A stretch of DNA of 64,000 nucleotides from Arthrobacter sp. 35W (GCF_000482545.1 NZ_KI519454.1:496001-560000); one strand, 5' to 3'; positions 16,765 through 25,823 are shown, counted from the first letter of the stretch. The notes: generated from the sequence alone by a model not told the origin. Program-made: numbers and translations.

Positions 16765-16825
16765 GTTGAGGCGTGAGGTAGTGCCCTTTAGCCGCAGTCT
16801 AAAGGGCACTACCTCACGCCTCAAC
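16765..16825. terminator. Inverted repeat, family A copy 2
   Basis: A perfect 27-bp stem (16765-16791 with 16799-16825) and a 7-base loop. The left arm begins GTTGAGGCGTGAGGTAGTGC and ends CCTTTAG. No T-tract. It lies between the convergent YibE/F and TetR genes and is probably a bidirectional terminator. Its conserved ends and changed but still paired middle match the copy at 15252. Confidence 0.8.
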
Positions 16826-16841
16826 AGCGGACAAGGGCCGG

Positions 16842-17438
16842 CTATTGGGCCAATCGTCCCGAGAACGGGTAGAGGATGGCGGCGGAGACCTCCGCCACGG
16901 GGCGCTCGGGGCTGAAGACCAGCCATTCCAGGCCGCCCATCAGCGAGGCGCCGAAGATGCTGGCGGCCATCAGCAGCTCCTGGCCCTCGTCGCCCGGTTC
17001 CGGGTTCAACGGCCGGATGGCCTGGACAAACTCCGACAGCACCTCCCGGCGCAGCACCAGGATGGAATGCTGCCAGACCCTGTCCGTGCGGAAGATCTCT
17101 GCGGCCATCAGCTTGGCCAGGGCGCGGTTGTCCCGGATGAGTTCGAGCATGGCGGACACCATGGACTCCACCGAGGCCCAGCCGGCGTGCGCCAGCCGGG
17201 CCTCGCGCAGCACCGCGGCCAGCTGGGACACGCCGGCGGTCAGCAGCTCCTCAAAAAGCTTGTCCTTGGAGGAGAAGTTGTAATAGACGCTGCCCTTGGC
17301 CACCCCGGCCCGCTCGGCCACTTCGTCCATCGTGGTGCCCGAAATGCCGTGCTGGGCGCCAAGTTCCAAGGCGGCATCGAGGATGGCCCGCTTGGTTCCG
17401 GAGATGCGTGGCATGAAGGGTCCGATCGTTGGGGGCAT
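16842..17438 (-). CDS. TetR-family transcriptional regulator
   Basis: A 198-residue TetR repressor. The N-terminal helix-turn-helix reads ILDAALELGAQHGISGTTMDEVAERAGVAKGSVYYNF, of which TTMDEVAERAGVAKGSVYYN is diagnostic (about residues 35-55). The C-terminal ligand domain is unassigned. The start is uncertain between ATG 17438 and ATG 17414 (MPRISGTK), neither with a good ribosome site. It is the last gene of the minus-strand ATPase-YhgE-TetR group, 80 bp after the YhgE stop, and probably binds the ACTGAC-CA-GTCAGT operator at 20438. Confidence 0.88.
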   Translation of the reverse strand: MPPTIGPFMPRISGTKRAILDAALELGAQHGISGTTMDEVAERAGVAKGSVYYNFSSKDKLFEELLTAGVSQLAAVLREARLAHAGWASVESMVSAMLELIRDNRALAKLMAAEIFRTDRVWQHSILVLRREVLSEFVQAIRPLNPEPGDEGQELLMAASIFGASLMGGLEWLVFSPERPVAEVSAAILYPFSGRLAQ

Positions 17439-17518
17439 ACGGGCGGGGCGTACGGGGTGGGCATGTGCGCATGGCACGGCCTGTGGGTGGACGCCTGGGC
17501 GGCGCCCACCCATCAACC

Positions 17519-19696
17519 CTAGATCACCAGTTCCGGGTGCAGGCGCTTGATGGAGAAGACCCGCTGGCGGGATGCGCTGAAGGCGCTGACGGCCACCGAG
17601 GCAATGGCGAGCACCGCAAGGAAGACCACCGAGATCCACAGCCGGGCGTCAACGCCACCGGTCATCAGCTCCCGCAGTCCGTCCACCACATAGGTCGCGG
17701 GCATGAACGGGTGCAGGGCCTGGAAGAACTCCGGCGTGGTTTCCACCGGGTAGGTTCCGCCGGAGGAGCTGAGCTGGAGCATCAGCAGCACCAGGGACGC
17801 CACGCGGCCCGCGGCCGTGCCCAGCACGATGATGAACATTTGCTGCAGGGCCAGGAAGGTCACGGTGGTCAGGTAGATGAACGCCGCCATGCCCACGGGG
17901 TGGACGGGCTTCATGTCCAGACCGAAGAGCAGCACGGCCACCATGATGGCCACCTGGCCCAGCCCGATGGCCAGGGCCGGCAGCAGTGCCGTCAGGACGG
18001 TGCGCAGTCCGCCGGCGCCGGCGGCCAGGGCCCGGGTGGGCAGCGCGCGCAGCAGCAGCCAGGAGATCAGTGCGCCGACAAAGGTGGCCAGGGCGATGAA
18101 GAACGGGGCAAAGCCCTCACCGAAGCTGTTGGACTGGTTGGCCCACTGGGCATCCACGGCCACCGGGGCGCCCATGATGTCCGACTTCGCCCGGATCAGG
18201 TCTGCGGAGTCGTTGGGGATCTTGTCCCCACCCTCGGCCAGCTTGTCGGCCAGCGTGTGGCTGCCGGCTGAGAGCTTGTCCGCCCCCTCGGAGAGCTGGG
18301 TGCCACCGGCCACCAGTTCGCCGGCGCCGTCGGCCAGCGTCCCGGTTCCGGCGCTGAGCGTGCCCGCTCCGGAAGCCAGGGTGGCTGCGCCGTTGTTGGC
18401 GGTGGCGGCACCCGACGCCAGGGCCGCGGCGCCGTCGTTGACCTGGGAGGCGCCCGCGGCCAGCGCGGAGGAGCCCGCTGCGGCCTGGCCTACGCCGTCC
18501 ACCAGCGTGCCCACGCCGCCCGAGAGCTGCGCAGCACCTGCGGAGAGCTGGGCAGCGCCGTTGGCCAGGGGAGTGGCGCCGGCGGCGAGCTTGTCCGCGC
18601 CACCGGCCACGCCCGCGGCCTTGGCGGCCATCGGGGCGACGGTGTTGCTCTGCAGGGCCTGCAGGTCGGCCACCAGGGCGGTGGCCTCCGGGCTCGGGGG
18701 CAGGGCCTGGGCCGCGGCCAGCAGCGAGGACACGGAGGCCGACGTCGTTGCGGCATCGGCGGAGACGCCATTGGCGCCGGCGGCCAGCCCCGTTGCGGAC
18801 TTCGCCAGGGTGGCGGCATTGCTGGACAGGGAGCCGGTGTTGGCCGCGAGGGAGGCGGCACCGTCCTTCAAGGTGGCGGCACCGGGCACGGCGGCGTTGA
18901 GCCTGCCGGCCAGTTCCCCGGCGCCGGTGGAGAGGGTGGAGGTGCCGTTGGCCAGGGTGCCCGCACCGGTGGAGAGCGTGTTCAGCCCGGTGGAGAGCGA
19001 GGAGGCTCCGGCGGCCAGCTGCGCGGCTCCATCCTTGAGCGTCAGTGTGCCATCGGCCAGCGAGTCCATGCCGACCACCAGCTTGCCGGCGCCGTCCTTG
19101 GCACTGTCCACGCCCGCGGCGATCTCACCGGCGCCGCCGGCGGCGGTGCGCAGGCCCTCGCCGGCGTCGTGCAGGCCCACCAGCAGCGCATTGGAGGTCT
19201 GCTGGCCCAGCTGGGCCGCGACGGCGTCGCGCACCTGGGCCATGGCCTGCTTGCCCAGCACGGAGGAGAGGAAGTTGTTGGCGTCGTTGAAATCAACGTC
19301 CAGCACTGTCTGCTCGGGGTTCCCGGTGCCCACCGAGATGGCGCTCGCGGAGAAGTTCTCCGGGATGGTCAGGGCGAAGTAGTAGGTGCCGTCGTCCACG
19401 CCCTTGGCAGCGGCGTCGGCGTCGGTGACCTGCCACTTCAGGTCCATGCCCTCGGTGAGCTTGTCCACCAGGTCGTTGCCGGCGGTGAGGCGCTCACCGT
19501 CCTTGGTGGCGCCGGCGTCCTGGTTGACCAGGGCCACCGGCAGGGAATCCATGTGCTTGTCCGGAGCCTGGAAGGCCCACAGGTACAGGGCGCCGTAGAT
19601 GAGCGGGATGAACAGCATCACCGCCACGGCAATCTTGGGCAGGGTGCCGCGTTTGAAACGGCTCAGCTCCGTCCCCGGGGAAAGGAAGGCAAACAT
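17519..19696 (-). CDS. YhgE/Pip-domain membrane protein
   Basis: A 725-residue protein with one N-terminal membrane helix (about 20-42), a very long extracytoplasmic stalk (about 45-500) and five or six C-terminal membrane helices. The stalk is built of repeats with the pattern L-x2-GA-x2-L-x2-G, for example ALASGAATANNGAATLASGA. The domain plan matches the YhgE/Pip family (phage infection protein, EsaA, ABC-2-like permeases). It starts on the base next to the stop of the ABC ATPase gene, so the two likely form one exporter or envelope complex. The substrate is not known. Confidence 0.88.
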   Translation of the reverse strand: MFAFLSPGTELSRFKRGTLPKIAVAVMLFIPLIYGALYLWAFQAPDKHMDSLPVALVNQDAGATKDGERLTAGNDLVDKLTEGMDLKWQVTDADAAAKGVDDGTYYFALTIPENFSASAISVGTGNPEQTVLDVDFNDANNFLSSVLGKQAMAQVRDAVAAQLGQQTSNALLVGLHDAGEGLRTAAGGAGEIAAGVDSAKDGAGKLVVGMDSLADGTLTLKDGAAQLAAGASSLSTGLNTLSTGAGTLANGTSTLSTGAGELAGRLNAAVPGAATLKDGAASLAANTGSLSSNAATLAKSATGLAAGANGVSADAATTSASVSSLLAAAQALPPSPEATALVADLQALQSNTVAPMAAKAAGVAGGADKLAAGATPLANGAAQLSAGAAQLSGGVGTLVDGVGQAAAGSSALAAGASQVNDGAAALASGAATANNGAATLASGAGTLSAGTGTLADGAGELVAGGTQLSEGADKLSAGSHTLADKLAEGGDKIPNDSADLIRAKSDIMGAPVAVDAQWANQSNSFGEGFAPFFIALATFVGALISWLLLRALPTRALAAGAGGLRTVLTALLPALAIGLGQVAIMVAVLLFGLDMKPVHPVGMAAFIYLTTVTFLALQQMFIIVLGTAAGRVASLVLLMLQLSSSGGTYPVETTPEFFQALHPFMPATYVVDGLRELMTGGVDARLWISVVFLAVLAIASVAVSAFSASRQRVFSIKRLHPELVI

Positions 19697-20374
19697 CTAG
19701 GACATCTCCGTATCGATGAGCAAGGTGGTGGGTTGGGTGTCCAGGGCTGTCCATAGATCGGTGTCCTGGGAGGAAGCGGCGACGACGACGGCGGTGCCGT
19801 GGGCGGCGAGGGCGGCCAGCCGGTGCCAAATGACCTCGCGGGCCGCGCGGCTGTGCACCTGGTCGATGTCATCCAGAAAGAGGATCTCCGGGGCGGACAT
19901 CATGGCCAGCGTGATGCGCAGCAGGAAGGCCTGCGTCTCATCCAGATCCCAGATGACGGTGTCGGCGTGGGGAATCCGGGCGCTGCCGAACACCGGCGCG
20001 CAGACCTCCGCCACCTCCGGATCTGTCAGTTTGCCGACGATCGCGTACCAGGGGGAGAGCCAGGCGCGGCGCTCGCGGAGGGCGGCGCCCACCGTGACGG
20101 AATCCTCCAGGCCGTCGATCCCCTCGAACCCGGCGATGGCGGTGGCCTTCTGGACCGAGCGCAGCTGGGCGGGGACATTGCGCCCCAGCACGTCCAGCGT
20201 GCCCGAACTGGGCTTCATGCGACCGGCCATGGACAGCAGCAGCGAGGTGCGTCCGCTGCCGGAGGGTCCGCAGACGAGGGTGAGCCCGGGCCCGATCTCG
20301 AAGGTGAGGGGGCCGTAGACGGTTCCCCGGGTGGACGACAATTCCAGATTGTCTGCGTGGATGACCGGTTGCAC
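19697..20374 (-). CDS. ABC transporter ATP-binding protein, atypical
   Basis: A 225-residue ABC ATPase. Walker A is GPSGSGRTSLL and Walker B is EILFLDDIDQV. The usual LSGGQ signature is not seen; the matching position reads DLDETQAFLLRITLAMM. In Walker B the catalytic Glu is Asp (LDDID). Both changes suggest weak or altered ATP use. GTG 20374 is preferred because AAAGGA lies 5 bases upstream; an open frame continues to 20410 without a ribosome site. It abuts the YhgE gene with no gap. The promoter overlaps a TetR-style dyad, so the operon is probably repressed by the TetR protein encoded at its end. Confidence 0.83.
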   Translation of the reverse strand: MQPVIHADNLELSSTRGTVYGPLTFEIGPGLTLVCGPSGSGRTSLLLSMAGRMKPSSGTLDVLGRNVPAQLRSVQKATAIAGFEGIDGLEDSVTVGAALRERRAWLSPWYAIVGKLTDPEVAEVCAPVFGSARIPHADTVIWDLDETQAFLLRITLAMMSAPEILFLDDIDQVHSRAAREVIWHRLAALAAHGTAVVVAASSQDTDLWTALDTQPTTLLIDTEMS

Positions 20375-20437
20375 GGTGGTCCTTTCGCTGCCGGTGTGTG
20401 TTCCTGGCACCTGATGGTGTCCGAATCAGTCCTTTGT

Positions 20438-20479
20438 ACTGACCAGTCAGTTTAGCTCCGAGGGGGAGTGGACTGTCAA
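20438..20479 (-). promoter_or_regulatory. Promoter and TetR-style operator of the ATPase-YhgE-TetR operon
   Basis: On the minus strand a consensus -35 TTGACA (20479-20474) is followed, 19 bp later, by TAAACT (20454-20449). The dyad ACTGAC-CA-GTCAGT (20438-20451) overlaps the downstream half of the -10 element. This is a typical place for a repressor. Regulation by the operon's own TetR is inferred from position. Confidence 0.6.
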
Positions 20480-20506
20480 TTTGCCCCGCTTTGAGAGAAT
20501 TGATGG

Positions 20507-21688
20507 GTGAGCATTGCAGACATCCCCACCAGCACCACCAAACTGGAACTTCCGCCCCTGAAGCTGGGCAACATCACCGTGGACACCCCGGTGGTCCTCG
20601 CCCCGATGGCCGGCATCACCAACACCGCGTTCCGGCGGCTCTGCCGCGAACACGGCGGCGGCGTCTTCGTCTCCGAGATGGTGACCTCCCGCGCCCTGGT
20701 GGAGCGCACGCCGGAGTCGATGCGCATCATCAGCCACGACGACGACGAGAAGGTCCGCTCGGTGCAGCTGTACACCACGGACCCGGTGACGGTGGGCCGT
20801 GCGGTGCGGATGCTGGTCGAGGAGGACCGGGCGGACCACATCGACCTCAACTTCGGCTGCCCGGTGGCCAAGGTCACCCGCAAGGGCGGCGGCGCGGCCC
20901 TGCCCTGGAAGACGGACCTCTTCACTTCGATCGTCAACACGGCCGTGCGCGAGGCCTCCAAGGGCAACATTCCGCTCACCATCAAGATGCGCAAGGGCAT
21001 CGATGACGACCACCTGACCTACCTCGACGCCGGCCGGATCGCCCGCGACGCCGGTGTTGCCGCCGTCGCCCTCCACGGCCGCACGGCCAGCGAGTTCTAC
21101 TCCGGCAAGGCCGACTGGGACGCCATCGCCCGCCTGCGCGAGGCCCTGCCTGACATCCCAGTGCTGGGCAACGGCGACATCTGGAGCGCCGAGGACGCCA
21201 TCGCGATGGTCCGCCAGACCGGCGTTGACGGCGTTGTGGTGGGCCGCGGATGCCAGGGCCGCCCGTGGCTCTTCGGGGACCTGATGGCAGCGTTCGAGGG
21301 CAGCGACAAGCGCCACCGCCCGGGGCTGAAGGACGTTTCCGACGCCGTCTACCGCCACGCCGAGCTGCTGATCGACACCTTCGACGACGAAAACAAGGCC
21401 CTGCGCGACATCCGCAAGCACATGGCCTGGTACTTCAAGGGCTATGTGGTGGGCGGGGAGCTGCGCGCCAAGCTGGCCACCGTGCCCACGTTGGAGGTGC
21501 TGCGCGGGCTGCTGGACCAGCTGGACCCCGAGGCTCCGTACCCGGGCCCCGACGCCGAGGGCCCGCGCGGGCGCGCCGGCAGCCCCAAGCGCACCGCCCT
21601 GCCCGACGGCTGGCTGAACGAGCGCTGCGTCAGCGCCGCCCAGCAGCTCGAAATCGCCGCCGCAGAAATCGACAACTCCGGCGGATAA
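20507..21688 (+). CDS. dusB: tRNA-dihydrouridine synthase
   Basis: A 393-residue FMN enzyme that reduces uridines in tRNA D-loops. It opens with LAPMAGITNTAFRRLCRE, the flavin-binding start of the TIM barrel. The catalytic Cys is C118 in LNFGCPVAKVTRKGGG. Later blocks are ALHGRTASEFYSGKADW and VVGRGCQGRPWLF. The C-terminal helical region contains KHMAWYFKGY. GTG 20507 with GAGAGA upstream is used. The gene is divergent from the ABC ATPase operon with about 130 bp between starts, and precedes dgt and dnaG, an order common in Micrococcaceae. Confidence 0.95.
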   Translation: MSIADIPTSTTKLELPPLKLGNITVDTPVVLAPMAGITNTAFRRLCREHGGGVFVSEMVTSRALVERTPESMRIISHDDDEKVRSVQLYTTDPVTVGRAVRMLVEEDRADHIDLNFGCPVAKVTRKGGGAALPWKTDLFTSIVNTAVREASKGNIPLTIKMRKGIDDDHLTYLDAGRIARDAGVAAVALHGRTASEFYSGKADWDAIARLREALPDIPVLGNGDIWSAEDAIAMVRQTGVDGVVVGRGCQGRPWLFGDLMAAFEGSDKRHRPGLKDVSDAVYRHAELLIDTFDDENKALRDIRKHMAWYFKGYVVGGELRAKLATVPTLEVLRGLLDQLDPEAPYPGPDAEGPRGRAGSPKRTALPDGWLNERCVSAAQQLEIAAAEIDNSGG

Positions 21689-21795
21689 CGGGTCCCGATG
21701 TGCATCCGCGACGCACGTCCCCTTTGAGGACGCATCCACTACTGCGTCGTCAGCGGGGAAGTGCGTCGCCAGCCGGGGGAGCGGTCGTCGCACCG

Positions 21796-21841
21796 GGTTT
21801 CGGCGGGCTCAACCGCCGGTGTCGGCGGTTCCCCCTAGACT
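21796..21841 (+). promoter_or_regulatory. Repeat copy and -10 element before dgt
   Basis: GGTTTCGGCGGGCTCAACCG (from 21796) is a diverged copy of the interspersed repeat also found at 9496 and in the E2 gene. Next comes TAGACT (21836-21841), a -10 hexamer ending 7 bases before the dgt ATG. CCCCC and GGGGG flank the TAGACT. The dgt transcript is thus probably leaderless. Confidence 0.45.
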
Positions 21842-21847
21842 GGGGGC

Positions 21848-23146
21848 ATGTCCAGCACCACGGAACACGCAGGCGGAGAAACCAGCGCCGGCCGCTATAC
21901 GAGCCATGACGCGGAGCGCTGGGTGGCCGAGGCCGCCAAGAGCAGCTACCGCACGCCCTTCGAGCGGGACAGGGCCCGGGTGCTGCATTCCTCGGCGCTG
22001 CGGCGGTTGGGCGCCAAGACCCAGGTGGTGGCTCCGGATGCCGATGATTTTGTCCGCACGCGTCTGACCCATTCTCTGGAGGTTGCGCAGGTGGGGCGCG
22101 AACTTGGCCGCGCCCTGGGGTGCGATCCGGATGTGGTGGACACGGCCTGCCTCTCGCACGATCTGGGCCATCCGCCCTTCGGCCACAACGGCGAATCCGT
22201 GCTGAACGACATCGCCCACCGCATCGGCGGTTTCGAGGGCAATGCCCAGACACTGCGGCTGCTCACCAGGCTGGAGCCGAAGGTGCTGGCCGCTGACGGT
22301 ACGCCCGCGGGCTTGAACCTCAGCCGGGCCTCCCTGGATGCCGCCTGCAAGTACCCCTGGTCGGCCCCTGACGCTCCGTTGATTCATGGATTGCGCACCA
22401 GCAAGTTTGGCGCCTATGAGGATGACCTGCCGGTCTTTGACTGGTTGCGGGCCAATGCCCCGGCCGGCAAGCCGTGCGTTGAGGCGCAGGTCATGGACCT
22501 GGCCGATGACATCTCCTACTCGGTGCACGACGTCGAGGATGCGATTGTGGCAGGGCATTTCCAGCTCAAGTGGTTGGACAGCCCTGACCAGCGCAGCCGC
22601 GTGGTGGGCTACACCCGCCAGTGGTACCTGCCGCACACCGATCCTGCGGCCATTGATGCCGCGTTGGCACGCCTGGAGGCCACGGCGGTGTGGGTCCGCC
22701 ATGCCGACGGCAGCCGGGCGTCCATGGCGGCGTTGAAGAACATGACGAGCCAGCTCATCGGCCGGTTCTGCCAGAGCGCCCTGGATGCCACGCGCCGGCT
22801 CTACGGCCATGATGCCCTGACGCGGTTTGCGGCGGATGTCATCGTCCCCGAGCACACGGTGGAGGAGATTGCCGTGATGAAGGGTCTGGCGACCACCTTT
22901 GTGATGACCACCGACCACCGCCAGCCCATCTACCAGCGCCAGCAGGATGTGCTCAATGAGCTGGTGGCTGTGCTCAGCGCCAGCGGGGAGCAGCATCTGG
23001 AGACCATGTTTGCCGCGGATTGGCGGCTGGCCGGTGACGACGGCGCGCGGCTGCGGGTGGTGGTGGACCAGGTGGCGTCGCTGACGGACGGCTCGGCCCT
23101 GGCCCTGCACGAACGCCTCGTGGGAACGCACCGCACGCTCATCTAG
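21848..23146 (+). CDS. dgt: Deoxyguanosinetriphosphate triphosphohydrolase-like protein
   Basis: A 432-residue HD-domain hydrolase that converts dGTP to deoxyguanosine and triphosphate. HD metal residues are in RTRLTHSLEVAQVGR and CLSHDLGHPPFGHNGE, with a downstream Asp in MDLADDISYSVHD. The length fits the bacterial type that needs only one chain per active site. No ribosome site precedes ATG 21848; the -10 hexamer TAGACT ends 7 bases upstream, consistent with a leaderless mRNA. It lies between dusB and dnaG. Confidence 0.93.
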   Translation: MSSTTEHAGGETSAGRYTSHDAERWVAEAAKSSYRTPFERDRARVLHSSALRRLGAKTQVVAPDADDFVRTRLTHSLEVAQVGRELGRALGCDPDVVDTACLSHDLGHPPFGHNGESVLNDIAHRIGGFEGNAQTLRLLTRLEPKVLAADGTPAGLNLSRASLDAACKYPWSAPDAPLIHGLRTSKFGAYEDDLPVFDWLRANAPAGKPCVEAQVMDLADDISYSVHDVEDAIVAGHFQLKWLDSPDQRSRVVGYTRQWYLPHTDPAAIDAALARLEATAVWVRHADGSRASMAALKNMTSQLIGRFCQSALDATRRLYGHDALTRFAADVIVPEHTVEEIAVMKGLATTFVMTTDHRQPIYQRQQDVLNELVAVLSASGEQHLETMFAADWRLAGDDGARLRVVVDQVASLTDGSALALHERLVGTHRTLI

Positions 23147-23168
23147 TGCGGGTGTGGTGCGCTGCGGG

Positions 23169-23519
23169 TCAGTAGGCCGGGTAGTTCGTCATGCTGTCGA
23201 CCATGAACGCCAGGGAATCGGCGTCGAGGTTCGACAGGAAGTTCATCGAGGCGGCCAGTGCGAGGCCCATTACGGTGAAGAAGCCGATGGCCACGTAGGC
23301 CGCCAGCTGGCGGTCCATGACGACGGAACCGGTCACGGTGGTGGGGGCCGCAAGCTGAGGGTCGATGTGGTTGGGCGCCGTGTCGAGGCTGCCGTCCGCC
23401 AGTTCGGCGACGACAAGGCCGTTGGCCCGGTCGAGCTTCATGGACGTGATGGCGCCGCCGTGGCGGGCCAGCAGGATGTCGTGGCCGACGTGGTGGCGAG
23501 GAGAAAGTGATGAAAGCAT
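23169..23519 (-). CDS. Hypothetical membrane-anchored protein
   Basis: A 116-residue protein with a hydrophilic N-terminal two thirds and one likely membrane helix (about residues 72-96, LAAYVAIGFFTVMGLALAAS). No known domain is recognised. AAGGGG lies upstream of the ATG at 23517-23519, supporting expression. It is transcribed away from dnaG and converges on dgt with a 22-bp gap. Confidence 0.65.
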   Translation of the reverse strand: MLSSLSPRHHVGHDILLARHGGAITSMKLDRANGLVVAELADGSLDTAPNHIDPQLAAPTTVTGSVVMDRQLAAYVAIGFFTVMGLALAASMNFLSNLDADSLAFMVDSMTNYPAY

Positions 23520-23718
23520 GGCTGGGCCCCTTGGGATGTGAGTTCTATGGAAGCGCCCCGGCTAGCAAGCGATTGCCGGGCGGTGTCCGCACCATTGGGG
23601 GCATCTTCAGTTTATCGGCGGGGGAGTGCGAAACCGGCCGAATCCGGGCCAGGACGGCGGTGATGCTGCCCACCGGGGACGGTGATGTCCGACACCGCAG
23701 GGCCGGCGTTGCGTCCCG

Positions 23719-23724
23719 TAAGCT
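23719..23724 (+). promoter_or_regulatory. -10 element of dnaG, leaderless candidate
   Basis: TAAGCT ends 7 bases before GTG 23731, which lacks a ribosome site. A transcript starting at the GTG is likely. Confidence 0.42.
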
Positions 23725-23730
23725 GGATCA

Positions 23731-25776
23731 GTGGCAGGGCTGATCAAACGTGAAGATATCGACGAGGTGCGCACACGCACCGACATCAAAGAGGTTGTCG
23801 ATGGCTACGTCACGCTCAAATCCGCCGGCATCGGCTCCTACAAGGGCCTGTGCCCCTTCCACGATGAGCGCAGCCCCTCCTTCCACGTGCGCCCGCAGAT
23901 GGGTTTCTTCCACTGCTTCGGCTGCCAGGAGAGCGGCGATGTCATCTCCTTCATCCAGAAGATGGACCACATCTCCTTCTCCGAGGCCGTGGAGAAGCTG
24001 GCCGCCCGCATCGGTTTCGAACTGCACTACGAGGACGGCGGCACGGGCCCCCGCCGCGAAGAGGTGGGCCGCCGCCAGCGGTTGCTGGACGCCCACAAGA
24101 TTGCCGGCGAGTTCTTCCGCGCCCAGCTGCTGACCCCCGCCGCCGCGGCCGGGCGCCAGTTCCTGACGGAGCGCGGCTTTGAACGTTCCGCCGCCGAGCA
24201 CTTCGGTGTCGGCTTTGCCCCGCAGGGCTGGGATTCGCTGCTCAAGCACCTCACGGGCAAGGGCTTCACCCAGGAGGAGCTCAAGCTCACGGGCATGTTC
24301 TCCGAGGGCCAGAGGGGCATCTACGACAGGTTCCGCGGCCGGCTGATCTGGCCCATCCGCGACATTGCCGGGGACACGATTGGCTTTGGCGCCCGCAAGC
24401 TCTTTGAGGACGACCAAGGCCCGAAGTACCTGAACACCCCGGAGACGGTGCTCTACAAGAAGTCCCAGGTGCTCTATGGCATCGATCTGGCCAAGCGCAA
24501 CATCGCCTCCAAGCGCCAGCTGGTGGTTGTCGAGGGCTATACGGACGTGATGGCCTGCCATCTGGCCGGCGTCGACACCGCCGTCGCGACCTGTGGCACG
24601 GCCTTTGGTGCCGACCACATCAAGGTGGCCCGCCGGCTGCTCTCCGACGACGGCTCGGGCGGGGAGGTGGTGTTCACCTTCGACGGCGATGCCGCCGGCC
24701 AGAAGGCCGCCCTAAAGGCCTTCGACGAGGACCAGCGCTTTGTGGCCCAGACGTACGTGGCGGTGGAGCCCTCCGGTGCCGACCCCTGCGAGCTGCGCCA
24801 GCTGCGCGGCGACGACGCCGTGCACACGCTCATCAAGTCCCGGCGCCCCCTGTTTGAATTTGCGATCCGCTCCACGCTGGCCAAGTTTGACCTGAACACG
24901 GTGGAGGGCCGCGTCTCCGGACTGCGCGCCTCCGCGCCTGTGGTGGCGGCCATCCGCGACGGGTCCACGCGGATGGGCTACAGCCAGGAACTAGCCGGCT
25001 GGCTGGGCATCGCCGACCCCAATGAGGTGCTGCGCGCCGTCAACTCCGCCGCGCGCCGCCTGCAGAGCCCGGCCACCGGCCACGGCCACCCGGGCCAGGG
25101 CGGCCCTGCCGCCGGGCATGGGGCGCAGTCGGGATCCCGCCAGGGCGGCCAGACAGGTGCGCAGGCAGCCGGTTCCCAGCCGCAGCGTGGTGCCGGTGGA
25201 GCGCAACAGTATGGGGGAGGGCAGCAGCAGGCAGCGGCCCAGCAGGCCGGCCAGCAGCAGGGCCAGGACACCCTTCAGTTCCAGGAGCCGGCCGAGCCGG
25301 TGTATTCCCGCCCGGACCCCAATGACCCGGTGGTGCGGATGGAACGCGAGGCCCTGGAGGTGGTGCTCCAGCACCCCGGTTTGATGACGGAGAGCGACTG
25401 GCGCAACTTTGCCGGCTCGGAATTTGCCGTGCCGGCCTACAGTGCCGTCCACCAGGCCATCTGCGCCTCCGGCGAGGCAGGGGCCGTACCGTCCCAGTGG
25501 CTGGAGCTGGTCCGCCAGCAGCTGCCCGAAGCCCTGGCGCCGATTGTCTCGGAACTGGCCGTGACACCGCTGCCGGCGACCAATCCGGATACATTGCGCA
25601 ATTACTGCCGCGATATTCTGCGCGGTCTTTTTGAGATGCAAATCACACGATTGAAAGCCCAGCGCATGGGAGCCCTGCAAAGAATGGATCCGGCGGCCGA
25701 TCCCGCGGCCTACCAGCAGCTCCAGCGCGAGCTCATGGAGCTGGAGATCAGCAGGCGGGCGCTGCGCGGGGACTAG
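23731..25776 (+). CDS. dnaG: DNA primase
   Basis: A 681-residue primase that makes RNA primers at the replication fork. The CHC2 zinc finger uses C41, H44, C62 and C65 (CPFHDE and FHCFGC). The catalytic core follows, with the TOPRIM segment VVEGYTDVMACHLAG and the acidic FTFDGDAAGQKAA. A Gln/Gly-rich linker of about 80 residues (about 447-525, for example GGGQQQAAAQQAGQQQG) separates the core from the C-terminal DnaB-helicase-binding domain (about 530-681). This linker is longer than in most primases. GTG 23731 is taken as start because of the -10 element 7 bases upstream. Confidence 0.97.
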   Translation: MAGLIKREDIDEVRTRTDIKEVVDGYVTLKSAGIGSYKGLCPFHDERSPSFHVRPQMGFFHCFGCQESGDVISFIQKMDHISFSEAVEKLAARIGFELHYEDGGTGPRREEVGRRQRLLDAHKIAGEFFRAQLLTPAAAAGRQFLTERGFERSAAEHFGVGFAPQGWDSLLKHLTGKGFTQEELKLTGMFSEGQRGIYDRFRGRLIWPIRDIAGDTIGFGARKLFEDDQGPKYLNTPETVLYKKSQVLYGIDLAKRNIASKRQLVVVEGYTDVMACHLAGVDTAVATCGTAFGADHIKVARRLLSDDGSGGEVVFTFDGDAAGQKAALKAFDEDQRFVAQTYVAVEPSGADPCELRQLRGDDAVHTLIKSRRPLFEFAIRSTLAKFDLNTVEGRVSGLRASAPVVAAIRDGSTRMGYSQELAGWLGIADPNEVLRAVNSAARRLQSPATGHGHPGQGGPAAGHGAQSGSRQGGQTGAQAAGSQPQRGAGGAQQYGGGQQQAAAQQAGQQQGQDTLQFQEPAEPVYSRPDPNDPVVRMEREALEVVLQHPGLMTESDWRNFAGSEFAVPAYSAVHQAICASGEAGAVPSQWLELVRQQLPEALAPIVSELAVTPLPATNPDTLRNYCRDILRGLFEMQITRLKAQRMGALQRMDPAADPAAYQQLQRELMELEISRRALRGD

Positions 25777-25782
25777 GAAATT

Positions 25783-25803
25783 CCCCGAAATCCCGGGGTT
25801 TTT
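25783..25803 (+). terminator. Intrinsic terminator after dnaG
   Basis: CCCCG (25783-25787) pairs with CGGGG (25794-25798) and is followed by five T residues (25799-25803). Confidence 0.65.
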
Positions 25804-25823
25804 GGACCCTGCCCCGCCTCGAT

